Below are positions 41,888-50,616 of a stretch of DNA of 64,000 nucleotides, in pieces (within the stretch, counting starts at the first letter, position 1; every line of letters begins with the position of its first letter). A program made the translations under genes and the position numbers. The stretch comes from Prevotella sp. (GTDB lineage Bacteria; Bacteroidota; Bacteroidia; Bacteroidales; Bacteroidaceae), in the NCBI GenBank assembly GCA_021636625.1, contig JAJWLX010000014.1, forward strand, positions 6,891 through 70,890, given 5' to 3'. The notes under the pieces are model-generated. The model searched no databases. It was given only the letters and a program-made list of their open reading frames with translations, and had not been told where the DNA came from.

Positions 41888-43840
41888 TTATTCCTCAGCT
41901 GCCTTCAGCTGCTCTGCAACCTCGGCATTGATGCGCTGAGCAAACTCTTCCATGCTCATGGTAGCCTGCTCGCCACCACCCTGCTTACGCATGGAAACGA
42001 GGCCCTCGGCACTCTCCTTCTCACCTACGATGACCATGTAAGGTACTCGCTTCAACTCGTTGTCGCGAATCTTGCGGCCAATCTTCTCGTTACGGTCATC
42101 AACCAAGGCACGAACACCCTGCTTGTCGAAGTACTGACGTACCTTCTGAGCATAATCGTTGAACTTCTCTGAGATAGGAAGAATAGCAACCTGGTCTGGA
42201 GTCAACCACAATGGGAAGTGACCAGCTGTGTGCTCGATGAGAACGGCTGTGAATCGCTCCAATGAACCGAATGGTGCACGGTGAATCATCACAGGAGTCT
42301 TCTTTGAGTTATCCTCGGCTGTATATTCCAGCTTGAAGCGCTCTGGCAAGTTGTAATCCACCTGGATGGTACCCAACTGCCAACGACGACCGATGGCATC
42401 CTTTACCATGAAGTCGAGCTTAGGACCATAGAAGGCAGCCTCGCCAACCTCCTCACGAGTCTCAAGACCCTTCTCCTTGCAAGCCTCGCGGATAGCGTTC
42501 TCACTCTCTGCCCAAATCTCCTCAGAACCGATATACTTCTCAGTATCCTTAGGATCGTGGAGAGAAATCTGTGCCTCGTAGTTCTCGAAACCGAAGATCT
42601 TGAATACCTTCAGGATTACGTCAATTACGTTCTCGAATTCCGACTTCACCTGATCTGAACGGACGAAGATGTGAGCATCATCCTGAGTAAAGGTACGAAC
42701 ACGAGTCAAACCGTGGAGCTCACCGCTCTTCTCATAACGGAATACTGTACCGAACTCGGCGATACGCAAAGGAAGATCCTTGTAAGAACGAGGCTTACGA
42801 GCATAGATCTCGCAGTGGTGAGGACAGTTCATTGGCTTGAGCATATACTCCTCATCCTCCTCCGGAGTCTGGATAGGCTGGAATGCATCCTTGCCATAGT
42901 GAGCATAGTGACCAGATGTTACATAGAGACTCTTGCCACCGATACCTGGGCAGATAACCTCCTGATAGTTGTAAGGCTTCAGGAGAGAACGAAGCAACTC
43001 CTGCAGACGCAGGCGGAGCTGTGTACCCTTTGGCAACCAGATAGGAAGACCCTTACCTACACGCTCTGAGAACATGAAGAGTTCCATCTCCTTACCGATC
43101 TTACGGTGGTCACGCTTCTTAGCCTCTTCGAGAATTACCAAGTACTCATCGAGCATCTTCTTCTTAGGGAAGCTGATACCGTAGATACGGGTCATCTGCT
43201 CGCGCTTGGCATCACCGCGCCAGAATGCACCAGCCACACTTGTAATCTTCACAGCCTTGATAAGGCCAGTGTTCATCAAGTGAGGACCACGACAGAGGTC
43301 GGTGAAATTGCCCTGGGTATATGTGGTGATGGTACCATCCTCCAAGTCCTGCTCAATATGCTCGCACTTGTAAGTCTGACCGTCAGCCTTGAACTCAGCG
43401 AGAGCATCAGCCTTAGCCACCTCCTTGCGAACCACAGGTTCGTTCTTTTTGGCAAGTTCCATCATCTTAGCCTCAATCTTGGCGAAATCATTCTCTGAGA
43501 TCACCTGACCCTCGGCTGGCATCACGTCGTAGAAGAAACCACTCTCTACGGCTGGACCGAAACCGAACTGGATGCCTGGGTAAAGCTCCTGAAGAGCCTC
43601 AGCCAACAAGTGGGCAGATGTATGCCAGAATGTGTGCTTACCCTGCTCATCCTCAAACTTGTAGAGTTCTACGTTAGCATCCTCATTGATAGGACGGTTC
43701 AACTCTACTGTCTCACCATTAACACCGCAAGATACAACGTTGCGAGCGAGAGCCGGTGAGATGCTCTCGGCGATTTGTAAGCCAGTTACGCCCTGCTCAT
43801 ACTCACGAACAGATCCGTCTGGGAATGTGATTTTTACCAT
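41888..43840 (-). CDS. thrS: Threonyl-tRNA synthetase
   Basis: 650 residues: N-terminal TGS domain (ITFPDGSVREYEQGVTGLQIAES), editing domain with the HxxxH site (HTSAHLLAEAL), catalytic class-II core with motif 2 (TRVRTFTQDDAHIF) and zinc ligands (MNCPHHCEI and PVMIHRAPFGSLERF), and the C-terminal anticodon-binding domain. Charges tRNA-Thr. It has a separate promoter (-7 at 43871-43878), and no T-box-like leader is present. Confidence 0.97.
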   Translation of the reverse strand: MVKITFPDGSVREYEQGVTGLQIAESISPALARNVVSCGVNGETVELNRPINEDANVELYKFEDEQGKHTFWHTSAHLLAEALQELYPGIQFGFGPAVESGFFYDVMPAEGQVISENDFAKIEAKMMELAKKNEPVVRKEVAKADALAEFKADGQTYKCEHIEQDLEDGTITTYTQGNFTDLCRGPHLMNTGLIKAVKITSVAGAFWRGDAKREQMTRIYGISFPKKKMLDEYLVILEEAKKRDHRKIGKEMELFMFSERVGKGLPIWLPKGTQLRLRLQELLRSLLKPYNYQEVICPGIGGKSLYVTSGHYAHYGKDAFQPIQTPEEDEEYMLKPMNCPHHCEIYARKPRSYKDLPLRIAEFGTVFRYEKSGELHGLTRVRTFTQDDAHIFVRSDQVKSEFENVIDVILKVFKIFGFENYEAQISLHDPKDTEKYIGSEEIWAESENAIREACKEKGLETREEVGEAAFYGPKLDFMVKDAIGRRWQLGTIQVDYNLPERFKLEYTAEDNSKKTPVMIHRAPFGSLERFTAVLIEHTAGHFPLWLTPDQVAILPISEKFNDYAQKVRQYFDKQGVRALVDDRNEKIGRKIRDNELKRVPYMVIVGEKESAEGLVSMRKQGGGEQATMSMEEFAQRINAEVAEQLKAAEE

Positions 43841-43870
43841 AACAACTTAGTATTTTTATTAAATCGTCTG

Positions 43871-43878
43871 CAAAAGTA
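43871..43878 (-). promoter_or_regulatory. -7 element of the thrS promoter
   Basis: TACTTTTG on the minus strand, 31 bp upstream of the start codon. The -33 region (TTCG 20 bp further) is poor. Confidence 0.55.
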
Positions 43879-44056
43879 CGATTTCTTTTTGTAACAAGCG
43901 AATAAAAATGCATTTATTTTGCTAAACTTTGCTAATACCTATTTATATAAGTGGATTTTCGGGGTGAAAACGGTGACATATTGAAGTCTTCATCTGCTTT
44001 CTGAGCTACAATCTATAACACTTTGCAAAAAGAAAGTGCTTTTTTAGCCGATAAGT

Positions 44057-44087
44057 TTTGAAAAAACAAATATTTTCCGTATCTTTG
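44057..44087 (+). promoter_or_regulatory. Promoter of the asparaginase gene
   Basis: TTTG (44057-44060) and TATCTTTG (44080-44087) with a 19-bp spacer, 38 bp before the ATG. Confidence 0.75.
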
Positions 44088-44125
44088 CAGCCGACTAAGT
44101 GACAAAATGTAAAGAAACAAAGAAA

Positions 44126-45157
44126 ATGGCAACACCAAAGATTCTCATCATTTACACGGGAGGTACCATCGGCATGGGAAAAGACCCGGTGACAGGCGTG
44201 CTGGAACCGCTCGACTTCAACCATCTCGTCTCCTCCATGCCCGAGTTCAAACTCATCCAGGCAGAAATCGACGTGCGAAAATTCGACCCACCTATCGACT
44301 CCAGCGACATGGATCCGATGAGATGGGCGGAAATCGTGAGCATGATAGCCAACAACTATAATGACTACGACGGATTCGTGATCCTGCACGGCACGGACAC
44401 GATGGCATACACCTCTTCTGCCCTGAGCTTCATGCTCGAGAACCTGACCAAACCGGTGATCCTGACCGGTAGCCAGCTGCCTATCGGCGAACTGCGTACC
44501 GACGGCAAGGAGAATCTGATGACAGCCATCGAGATAGCATCGGCAAAGGACGAGAACGGCAGACCGATGGTGCCGGAGGTATGCATCTTCTTCAACGGCA
44601 AGCTGATCAGAGGCAACCGCGCCATCAAGATCAATGCCGAGGGATTCCACGCCTTCGAATCGTTCAACCATCCGCACCTCTGCGATGTGGGCATCAATTT
44701 CCAGTATCACAAGCACCACATCCTCACTCCGGATTACGACAAGCCGATGATACCCCATCTGAGACTCGACCCGAACGTGATCGTGTTCAGTCTCTTTCCG
44801 GGCATCCAGGACAACATCGTGCGCCACGTGATGGAATCGCCGGATCTGCGAGGCATCGTGATGCGTACCTTCGGTTCGGGAAACGCCCCTCATGCCCCAT
44901 GGATCATGCGACTGCTGGACGAAGCTGCCCACCGTGGCGTGAACATCGTGAACATCAGCCAGTGCCTGACGGGCAGCGTGGAGATGGAGAGATACGGCGC
45001 CGGATTCCAGTTGAAGACCGCCCACGTGATCAGCGGCCACGACTCTACGGTAGAGGCGATGGTAACGAAGATGATGTATCTGCAAGGCAGATTTGATGAC
45101 AACCGCAAGGTAAGGGAGATGCTGAAGCAATCGCTTGCAGGCGAGTTTACGGTATAA
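44126..45157 (+). CDS. ansA: L-asparaginase, type I
   Basis: 343 residues from ATG 44126 (an upstream GTG at 44099 is too close to the promoter). The two catalytic-threonine motifs are IYTGGTIGM near the start and HGTDTMAYTSSALSFM. No signal peptide, so this is the cytoplasmic type that hydrolyses asparagine to aspartate and ammonia. Monocistronic with its own terminator. Confidence 0.93.
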   Translation: MATPKILIIYTGGTIGMGKDPVTGVLEPLDFNHLVSSMPEFKLIQAEIDVRKFDPPIDSSDMDPMRWAEIVSMIANNYNDYDGFVILHGTDTMAYTSSALSFMLENLTKPVILTGSQLPIGELRTDGKENLMTAIEIASAKDENGRPMVPEVCIFFNGKLIRGNRAIKINAEGFHAFESFNHPHLCDVGINFQYHKHHILTPDYDKPMIPHLRLDPNVIVFSLFPGIQDNIVRHVMESPDLRGIVMRTFGSGNAPHAPWIMRLLDEAAHRGVNIVNISQCLTGSVEMERYGAGFQLKTAHVISGHDSTVEAMVTKMMYLQGRFDDNRKVREMLKQSLAGEFTV

Positions 45158-45186
45158 GATATGTAAAATTTAATTCTTTTACTCAG

Positions 45187-45222
45187 GAGCACTTACCTCT
45201 ACGGAAGGTAGGTGCTCTTTTT
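45187..45222 (+). terminator. Terminator of the asparaginase gene
   Basis: GAGCACTTACCT (45187-45198) pairs with AGGTAGGTGCTC (45206-45217) with one wobble, followed by TTTTT. Confidence 0.85.
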
Positions 45223-45336
45223 CAATCAGTTACGAGAAAAACGCATATTTTTGCAGTAAATATTCGGTTTTAATTAAAAAAGTTTAATTTAGAGAAGTTT
45301 TTGGGGCAAAAAATATCTCCGTACCGATATTTTTCT

Positions 45337-45344
45337 TATCTTTG
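45337..45344 (+). promoter_or_regulatory. -7 element upstream of the amber-interrupted gene
   Basis: TATCTTTG. A leader of about 210 nt follows, with a 14-bp palindrome TGCAATCGATTGCA (45388-45401) and a small GGGCA/TGCCC hairpin (45478-45491). No clear -33 element. Confidence 0.5.
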
Positions 45345-45559
45345 TAGTGTAAAAAGTTGCTATTGGGAGCAAGAAAGCAAAATTTGTTGCAATCGATTGC
45401 ACTTCCCTAGCCGTAAGAAACAGAAATAAAATACGACTATAAAGATAAAGATAAGGAAAGATGAAATGACTATGAATGGGCAGCAATGCCCACGATAATC
45501 TATCTCATTCGATCAATCAAATAATAAGTTTAATAAATCAACAAAAAACCTTTTAAATT

Positions 45560-45919
45560 ATGCAGAGTAAAGCAAAGAAGTACGGTGAGTATGTAGAGAT
45601 TACAGCTCCTGTAGAAAGAACGACATCAGAAGAGTATCCAACTTTATTGGGCGGAGAAATCTGGTACAACTAGAATTCAAGCAAAAAAGTATTATCGGAA
45701 AGCCAAACTCCAGGAAATCTCCCGGAAAAGCTAGAATCCAATAATAGAAAAGAAACAAGAATTTTGGTTCAATCAATCATCTGGTACAGCTATTTTGGCA
45801 AGCATGTACATCAAGAATCCGTTAAGAGTGAAATCAAGGAAGCGCCAAGATCTATCCCTCGCAGGTTTGTTATCTCGCAGCTAGATAAGTTTCTACGATT
45901 TCTAAACCTCAACTCTTAA
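45560..45919 (+). CDS. Unknown gene with one in-frame UAG (37-residue product if not read through)
   Basis: From ATG 45560 the frame encodes 37 residues (ending LLGGEIWYN) to a TAG at 45671-45673. The same frame then stays open for another 81 codons to TAA at 45917, giving a 119-codon frame with one amber. The downstream part has ordinary composition (KRNN-like polar stretch, then LVQSIIWYSYFGKH and FVISQLDKFLRFLNLNS). A promoter -7 box lies upstream and a terminator begins 13 bp after the TAA, so the transcript is built for the longer frame. Family unknown. It is either a recently broken gene, a readthrough gene, or a 37-residue peptide with a long 3' region. Confidence 0.5.
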
Positions 45920-45931
45920 CAAAACAATATA

Positions 45932-45973
45932 GGCTCAATCCTCGCTGTACATCGGGGATTGAGCCTTTATCGT
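45932..45973 (+). terminator. Terminator of the amber-interrupted gene
   Basis: GGCTCAATCC (45932-45941) pairs with GGATTGAGCC (45956-45965), followed by TTTATCGTTTTT. Confidence 0.75.
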
Positions 45974-46003
45974 TTTTCACCCACAGAGGCGTAATTTTAA
46001 AAA

Positions 46004-46157
46004 GTCCCACAGATTTCACAGATTTACACAGATAATTCTTTAACCCGAAAAAATCTGTGTAAATCTGTGAAATCTGTGGGACTAAAAATATATCCAATCT
46101 GTGGGACTAAAAATATATCCAATCCGTGGGACTAAAAATATATTCAATCTGTGGGAC
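46004..46157. repeat. ACAGATT-type palindrome plus 25-bp tandem repeats
   Basis: A perfect 30-bp inverted repeat (46004-46033 with 46053-46082) is followed by tandem 25-bp units in which GGGAC starts at 46078, 46103, 46128 and 46153. The last unit touches the stop codon of the DUF4301 gene, so the repeat exactly fills this convergent intergenic space. Confidence 0.85.
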
Positions 46158-47734
46158 TAGTGCTTGCCGCAGCAGCCACCCTCGCCGTGATGATGCTCGT
46201 GCTTGATGCCGCCCTCTACAGCCTGATGCTGGTCGCGGAGCAGATCGTTCACGGTCTTCACTGGGTTGAATGTACCGAGAGGAACCTCTACGAATACTGT
46301 ATTCCAGTCGCTCATCGCACCATTCCAGAGACCTGGCAACTCGAGTGCCTTCAAATCCTTACCATTCTTACTCTTGCTAGAGATGAAACCGGTAGATGGA
46401 TCTACAAACTTAGGAAGATCGAAGGCATTGCCCTGGTAATCCTTGGTAGCACAAACGAGGTCAACCGGATTGAAGTGAGTACCCTCGGTAAACATCTTCA
46501 TATACTCCTCGTTATTCTTGTCAATCTGAGAGCTCTCCAGAATCTGAAGACTTACGGTACCATCCTGGTTATAAGTAAGGAATGGACCACCACCAGGCTC
46601 GCCCACGTTCTTAACAACACCGCAGACACGCATAGGACGGTTCAACTTCTTACGCAGATAGATAACCAGTTCGGCATCCTCCAGCTCCTTGATATCAGCC
46701 TTACGGCAGCAGAGATCACGCTGAACGAAGCGGATAATCTCCTCCAGCTTCTCATGGTTGTACTGACCAGAATCCAAAACCTTCAGATAATCGAAAGCCT
46801 GCTTCTGCAGAGTAACCAATACACCTGCAATCACCTGCTTCCAGGTAACAGTCTCTGCCTTCAAGCGATCAGGAACCACATTATCGATGTTCTTGATGAA
46901 TACTACATCTGCATCAATCTCGTTGAGGTTCTCGATGAGTGCGCCATGACCGCCTGGACGGAACAGCAAAGATCCATCCTCGTTACGGAATGGAGTATTA
47001 TCCGGATTGGCAGCGATGGTATCTGTGCTAGGCTTCTGCTCTGAGAATGAGATGTTATACTTGATGCCGTAGCGCTGTGCGTACTTATCTGCCTTCTCGG
47101 CTACCATCTGCTTGAAGAGTTCCAGATGGTCGTGAGAAACGGTGAAGTGAACGTTTGCCTCGCCGTTGCTGCTTGCATAGAGCGCAGCCTCTACCAGGTG
47201 CTCCTCCATCGGAGTGCGAACCTCATCCTCATACTCGTGGAACTGGAGCAATCCCTTAGGCAACTGTCCGTAGTTCAATCCCTCTGGCTTGAGGAGATTA
47301 GCCACGACAGCCTTGTAATCGCCCTTCTTGATGAGGCACATGATACCCTTCTCATTGTTGACATGGCACTTATCGCAGAGCGCCTTACGGAAAGCAAACT
47401 TCTTGATATTCTCGAAGAATTGTTTTTCAAAGTCAGTAGTAGGAACATCGTATGGAGCATCCAGGAACGCAAACATATTCTTGAACATACGGCTAGCCGC
47501 ACCTGATGCAGGTACGAACTTCACAATCTTGTGACCCTCAGCCTTGTAGTCGTTCCACGCTTTCTCGTAGTCCTCTACTTCCTGAGCTGTAGGAGCCATG
47601 ATACCCTTACCGATGGCAGCCGCACCCTCGAGCTTGAGGAATGGGAAGCCATTCTTGATTTGTTCCAACTGGTGTTCAATCTGCTGCTCGGAGATGCCGC
47701 GAGCAGCGATTTGGTTTAGATCTTGCTGATTCAT
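46157..47734 (-). CDS. DUF4301 family protein
   Basis: 525 residues, Bacteroidetes-specific. An N-terminal nucleotidyltransferase-like loop (KFVPASGAASRMFK, comparable to the LAGGxGTR loop of sugar-nucleotide enzymes) and RPGGHGALIENLNEIDADVVFIKNIDN in the middle suggest a nucleotide-binding fold. The reaction is unknown. The C-terminus is His/Cys-rich (KHEHHHGEGGCCGKH), a likely metal-binding tail, not needed for the family fold. Own promoter at 47773. Confidence 0.85.
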   Translation of the reverse strand: MNQQDLNQIAARGISEQQIEHQLEQIKNGFPFLKLEGAAAIGKGIMAPTAQEVEDYEKAWNDYKAEGHKIVKFVPASGAASRMFKNMFAFLDAPYDVPTTDFEKQFFENIKKFAFRKALCDKCHVNNEKGIMCLIKKGDYKAVVANLLKPEGLNYGQLPKGLLQFHEYEDEVRTPMEEHLVEAALYASSNGEANVHFTVSHDHLELFKQMVAEKADKYAQRYGIKYNISFSEQKPSTDTIAANPDNTPFRNEDGSLLFRPGGHGALIENLNEIDADVVFIKNIDNVVPDRLKAETVTWKQVIAGVLVTLQKQAFDYLKVLDSGQYNHEKLEEIIRFVQRDLCCRKADIKELEDAELVIYLRKKLNRPMRVCGVVKNVGEPGGGPFLTYNQDGTVSLQILESSQIDKNNEEYMKMFTEGTHFNPVDLVCATKDYQGNAFDLPKFVDPSTGFISSKSKNGKDLKALELPGLWNGAMSDWNTVFVEVPLGTFNPVKTVNDLLRDQHQAVEGGIKHEHHHGEGGCCGKH

Positions 47735-47772
47735 AATACCATATTTATGTTAAATTTACACTATATGTGCTA

Positions 47773-47780
47773 CAAAGATA
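47773..47780 (-). promoter_or_regulatory. -7 element of the DUF4301 promoter
   Basis: TATCTTTG on the minus strand, 39 bp before the start codon. It is arranged back to back with a plus-strand -7 element at 47823. Confidence 0.55.
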
Positions 47781-47822
47781 ATAGTTTTTTCTGATAATCA
47801 GAAATATTTCCGCTTTTTTTTG

Positions 47823-47830
47823 TACCTTTG
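47823..47830 (+). promoter_or_regulatory. -7 element upstream of the small-membrane-protein/relA operon
   Basis: TACCTTTG. It overlaps the apparent TTG start at 47820, so translation of the next gene must begin further downstream. Confidence 0.55.
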
Positions 47831-47894
47831 CAATGAAAATTTAACGAAGTACGCGGTTTTTAACGCCGAAACGCCATTGTTTGTCAAATTTAAA

Positions 47895-48134
47895 ATGGAA
47901 TATTGCGACATGGTCAGTAAATTATCAAAGGAGCACGACAGAAGGTCGGGGCTATCACATTACCTCTATGGGGTATCTAACTTGTTCATCAGCGGAACTG
48001 GTATAGGCGGATTATCTCCAATGATTACCGGTGACGAGATGGGAGTATTTAATTACGTCTGCATCATTGCAGGCTCATTGAGCGCTATAAGCTTTGCTTT
48101 ATTTGCGAACAATGTAATGAAGTATAACGATTAA
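47895..48134 (+). CDS. Small membrane protein
   Basis: 79 residues from ATG 47895 (ATG 47910 is an alternative). Two membrane helices are likely (LYGVSNLFISGTGIGGLSPM and VCIIAGSLSAISFALFANNV) with a charged N-terminus. It is followed 12 bp later by two 34-residue membrane microproteins and then relA. Family unknown. Confidence 0.6.
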   Translation: MEYCDMVSKLSKEHDRRSGLSHYLYGVSNLFISGTGIGGLSPMITGDEMGVFNYVCIIAGSLSAISFALFANNVMKYND

Positions 48135-48146
48135 AAACATTATATT

Positions 48147-48251
48147 ATGGAAGGATTTGCTTTAGTAATGTGTATAGGAGCTGTTATTGGTATGAGCTTA
48201 GCCATTTGGAGCTACACCAAATCTGGCAGAAAGTGGATAGACAATTTATAA
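48147..48251 (+). CDS. 34-residue membrane microprotein, copy 1
   Basis: MEGFALVMCIGAVIGMSLAI then WSYTKSGRKWIDNL: one membrane helix and a conserved cytoplasmic tail. A paralogue of the same length starts 3 bp after its stop. The shared pattern S-(L/F)-A-I-W-x-x-T-K-S-G-x-K-W-I-D-x-L argues that both are translated. Confidence 0.6.
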   Translation: MEGFALVMCIGAVIGMSLAIWSYTKSGRKWIDNL

Positions 48252-48254
48252 TAT

Positions 48255-48359
48255 ATGGAGTTAATAACAATATTTATGGGGCTGAGTGCCGTAATTAGTG
48301 CCAGCTTCGCCATCTGGCTCAACACCAAATCTGGGCAGAAATGGATAGACGAGTTATAA
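48255..48359 (+). CDS. 34-residue membrane microprotein, copy 2
   Basis: MELITIFMGLSAVISASFAI then WLNTKSGQKWIDEL, paralogous to the microprotein at 48147. The hydrophobic parts have diverged while the tail is conserved. GGAG (48384-48388) and relA follow 38 bp downstream. Confidence 0.6.
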   Translation: MELITIFMGLSAVISASFAIWLNTKSGQKWIDEL

Positions 48360-48396
48360 CAACTCAACAATATATAATCAACGGGAGGGAACAACT

Positions 48397-50616
48397 ATGA
48401 ATGAAACAACTTTTAAATTCACATCCGAAGAAAAGGAACAGACACTCCAAATCCTGGAGCGCCTGAGAACCGCCGTAGGCGATACATTCAAGCCAGGCGA
48501 CGAGCAGCATCTGCGTGAAGACATACAGCATGCCTTCATCAACCATCAGATTAAGCGCAACGTCTTCGGAATGAATCCAATACTCGCAGCCCTGCAAACC
48601 GCAGAAATCGCAGTAAACGAGATAGGTCTGAAACGAGATGGCATCATCGCCATCCTGATGCAGACCAGCGTTATCGATGGCTATCAGACCATCGAAGAGA
48701 TACAGAAGAAATACGGAGATAGCGTAGCCCACATCATCAGTGGTCTGCTCCGCATCCACGATTTATATAAGCGCAACCCTATCATCGAGAGCGAGAACTT
48801 CAGAAATCTGCTTATCTCATTCTCTGAGGATATGCGCGTCATCCTCATCATGATTGCCGACCGCGTGAACGTGATGCGACAGATTCGTGATACCGAACAG
48901 AAAGAGGCAAAGCATGAAGTAAGCGAAGAGGCAAGCTACCTCTATGCCCCACTCGCCCACAAACTGGGACTCTACAAACTGAAGAGCGAACTGGAAGACC
49001 TCAGTCTGAAGTATCTCGAGCACGATGCCTACTATATGATAAAGGACAAGCTGAACGCCACCAAGGCTTCGCGCGATGCCTATATCGCCCGCTTCATCCA
49101 GCCAATCCAGGAGAAGCTCGATGCTGCCGGTCTGAAATATCACATGAAAGGCCGCACCAAGAGTATCCACTCTATCTGGCAGAAGATGAAGAAGCAGAAG
49201 TGCGCCTTCGAGGGAGTATACGACCTCTTTGCCATCCGTATTATCCTCGATGCACCAAGAGAGAAAGAGTATATGCAGTGCTGGCAGACCTTTGCCCTCA
49301 TCACCGACATGTATCAGCCAAACCCAAAGCGTATGCGCGACTGGCTCAGCGTGCCTAAGAGCAACGGATACGAGAGTCTGCACACCACCGTACTGGGACC
49401 GGAGAAGAAATGGGTGGAGGTGCAGATCAGAACCGAAAGAATGGACGATATCGCCGAACACGGACTGGCAGCACACTGGCGCTACAAGGGCATCAAGCAG
49501 GGAGAAGGAGGCATTGACGAATGGCTTGCCAACATCCGTGCCGCCCTGGAAAGCAACGACGACCTGCAGCTGATGGACCAGTTTACCACCGACCTGAAGG
49601 AAGACGAGGTTTATGTGTTCACCCCTAAGGGCGACCTGCTGAACTTCCCGAAAGGCGCCACAGTGCTCGACTTCGCCTACTACATCCACTCGCGCATCGG
49701 AAACACCTGCGTGGGCGGAAAGATCAACGGCAAGGCGGTAACCTTCCGACAGGAACTGCACTCGGGCGACCAGGTGGAAATCCTCACCCAGAGCAACCAG
49801 AAGCCTAGAAGAGAATGGCTCAACATCGTGCAGACCTCCAAGGCAAAGGCAAAGATCCGACTCGCCCTGAAGGAAACGCAGAAGAAGGACGGACTCTACG
49901 CCAAGGAACTGCTGGAGCGCCGATTCAAGAACCGCAAGATAGAGATTGACGAGAGCACCATGGCGCGCATCATCAAGAAGATGGGATACAAGGAGAACTC
50001 TGATTTCTACAAGGATGTAGCAGAAGAGAAACTCGACGTAAACACCGTGGTGGAGAAATACATCGAGGAACGCGACCACGACCTCAACCTCAGCAACACC
50101 AACAAGCCTGCCGAGAGTGCCGAGAACTTCGAGTTCGAGAATCCTACCGAGGAACTCCTGAAGCAGAGCGACGACGTGCTGGTAATAGATGAGCACCTGA
50201 AGGGCATCGACTTCGAGCTCTCCCACTGCTGCCACCCTATCTACGGCGACCCAATCTTCGGTTTCGTAACCATCAGCAAGGGCATCAAGATCCACCGCAT
50301 CGACTGTCCGAACGCCAAGGAGCTGCGCCGCCGCTTCGGTTACCGCATCGTGAAGGCGAAATGGAGCGGAAAGGGTACATCGAAGTATGCCATCACCCTG
50401 AGAATCATCGGAAACGATGATATCGGCATCGTGAGCAACATCACCAACATCATCTCGAAAGAGGATAAGCTCGTGATGAGAGGCATCAACATCTCCTCCA
50501 AGGACGGTCTGTTCTCGGGAAATGTTACCGTGATGATTGATGATGCCGGCAAGACCGATGCACTCATCAAGAAACTGAGTGCCATAAAGGGAGTAAAGCA
50601 GGTTACGAGAATATAA
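48397..50616 (+). CDS. relA: RelA/SpoT-family (p)ppGpp synthetase with degenerate hydrolase domain
   Basis: 739 residues: HD-type domain (~1-200), synthetase domain (GRTKSIHSIWQKMKKQKCAFEGVYDLFAIRII, SVPKSNGYESLHTTV, VEVQIRTERMDDIAEHGLAAHW), TGS (DEVYVFTPKGDLLNFPKGATVLDFAYYIHS), ZFD/helical region and C-terminal ACT. In the HD domain the usual LLHDVVEDT is replaced by ILMQTSVID (~86-94) and ADRLHNMR by ADRVNVMR (~154), so the hydrolase is probably dead and the enzyme is RelA-like. GGGAGG lies just upstream of the start. Confidence 0.92.
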   Translation: MNETTFKFTSEEKEQTLQILERLRTAVGDTFKPGDEQHLREDIQHAFINHQIKRNVFGMNPILAALQTAEIAVNEIGLKRDGIIAILMQTSVIDGYQTIEEIQKKYGDSVAHIISGLLRIHDLYKRNPIIESENFRNLLISFSEDMRVILIMIADRVNVMRQIRDTEQKEAKHEVSEEASYLYAPLAHKLGLYKLKSELEDLSLKYLEHDAYYMIKDKLNATKASRDAYIARFIQPIQEKLDAAGLKYHMKGRTKSIHSIWQKMKKQKCAFEGVYDLFAIRIILDAPREKEYMQCWQTFALITDMYQPNPKRMRDWLSVPKSNGYESLHTTVLGPEKKWVEVQIRTERMDDIAEHGLAAHWRYKGIKQGEGGIDEWLANIRAALESNDDLQLMDQFTTDLKEDEVYVFTPKGDLLNFPKGATVLDFAYYIHSRIGNTCVGGKINGKAVTFRQELHSGDQVEILTQSNQKPRREWLNIVQTSKAKAKIRLALKETQKKDGLYAKELLERRFKNRKIEIDESTMARIIKKMGYKENSDFYKDVAEEKLDVNTVVEKYIEERDHDLNLSNTNKPAESAENFEFENPTEELLKQSDDVLVIDEHLKGIDFELSHCCHPIYGDPIFGFVTISKGIKIHRIDCPNAKELRRRFGYRIVKAKWSGKGTSKYAITLRIIGNDDIGIVSNITNIISKEDKLVMRGINISSKDGLFSGNVTVMIDDAGKTDALIKKLSAIKGVKQVTRI

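Noticed and set aside
45804..45884. 26-codon ORF within the amber-interrupted gene
   Set aside because: It overlaps the longer in-frame continuation of 45560-45919 and has no ribosome site.
46004..46157. CRISPR array
   Set aside because: Repeat units are contiguous (25 bp, no unique spacers) and there are no cas genes nearby. The same holds for the 42-bp coding repeats at 27295.
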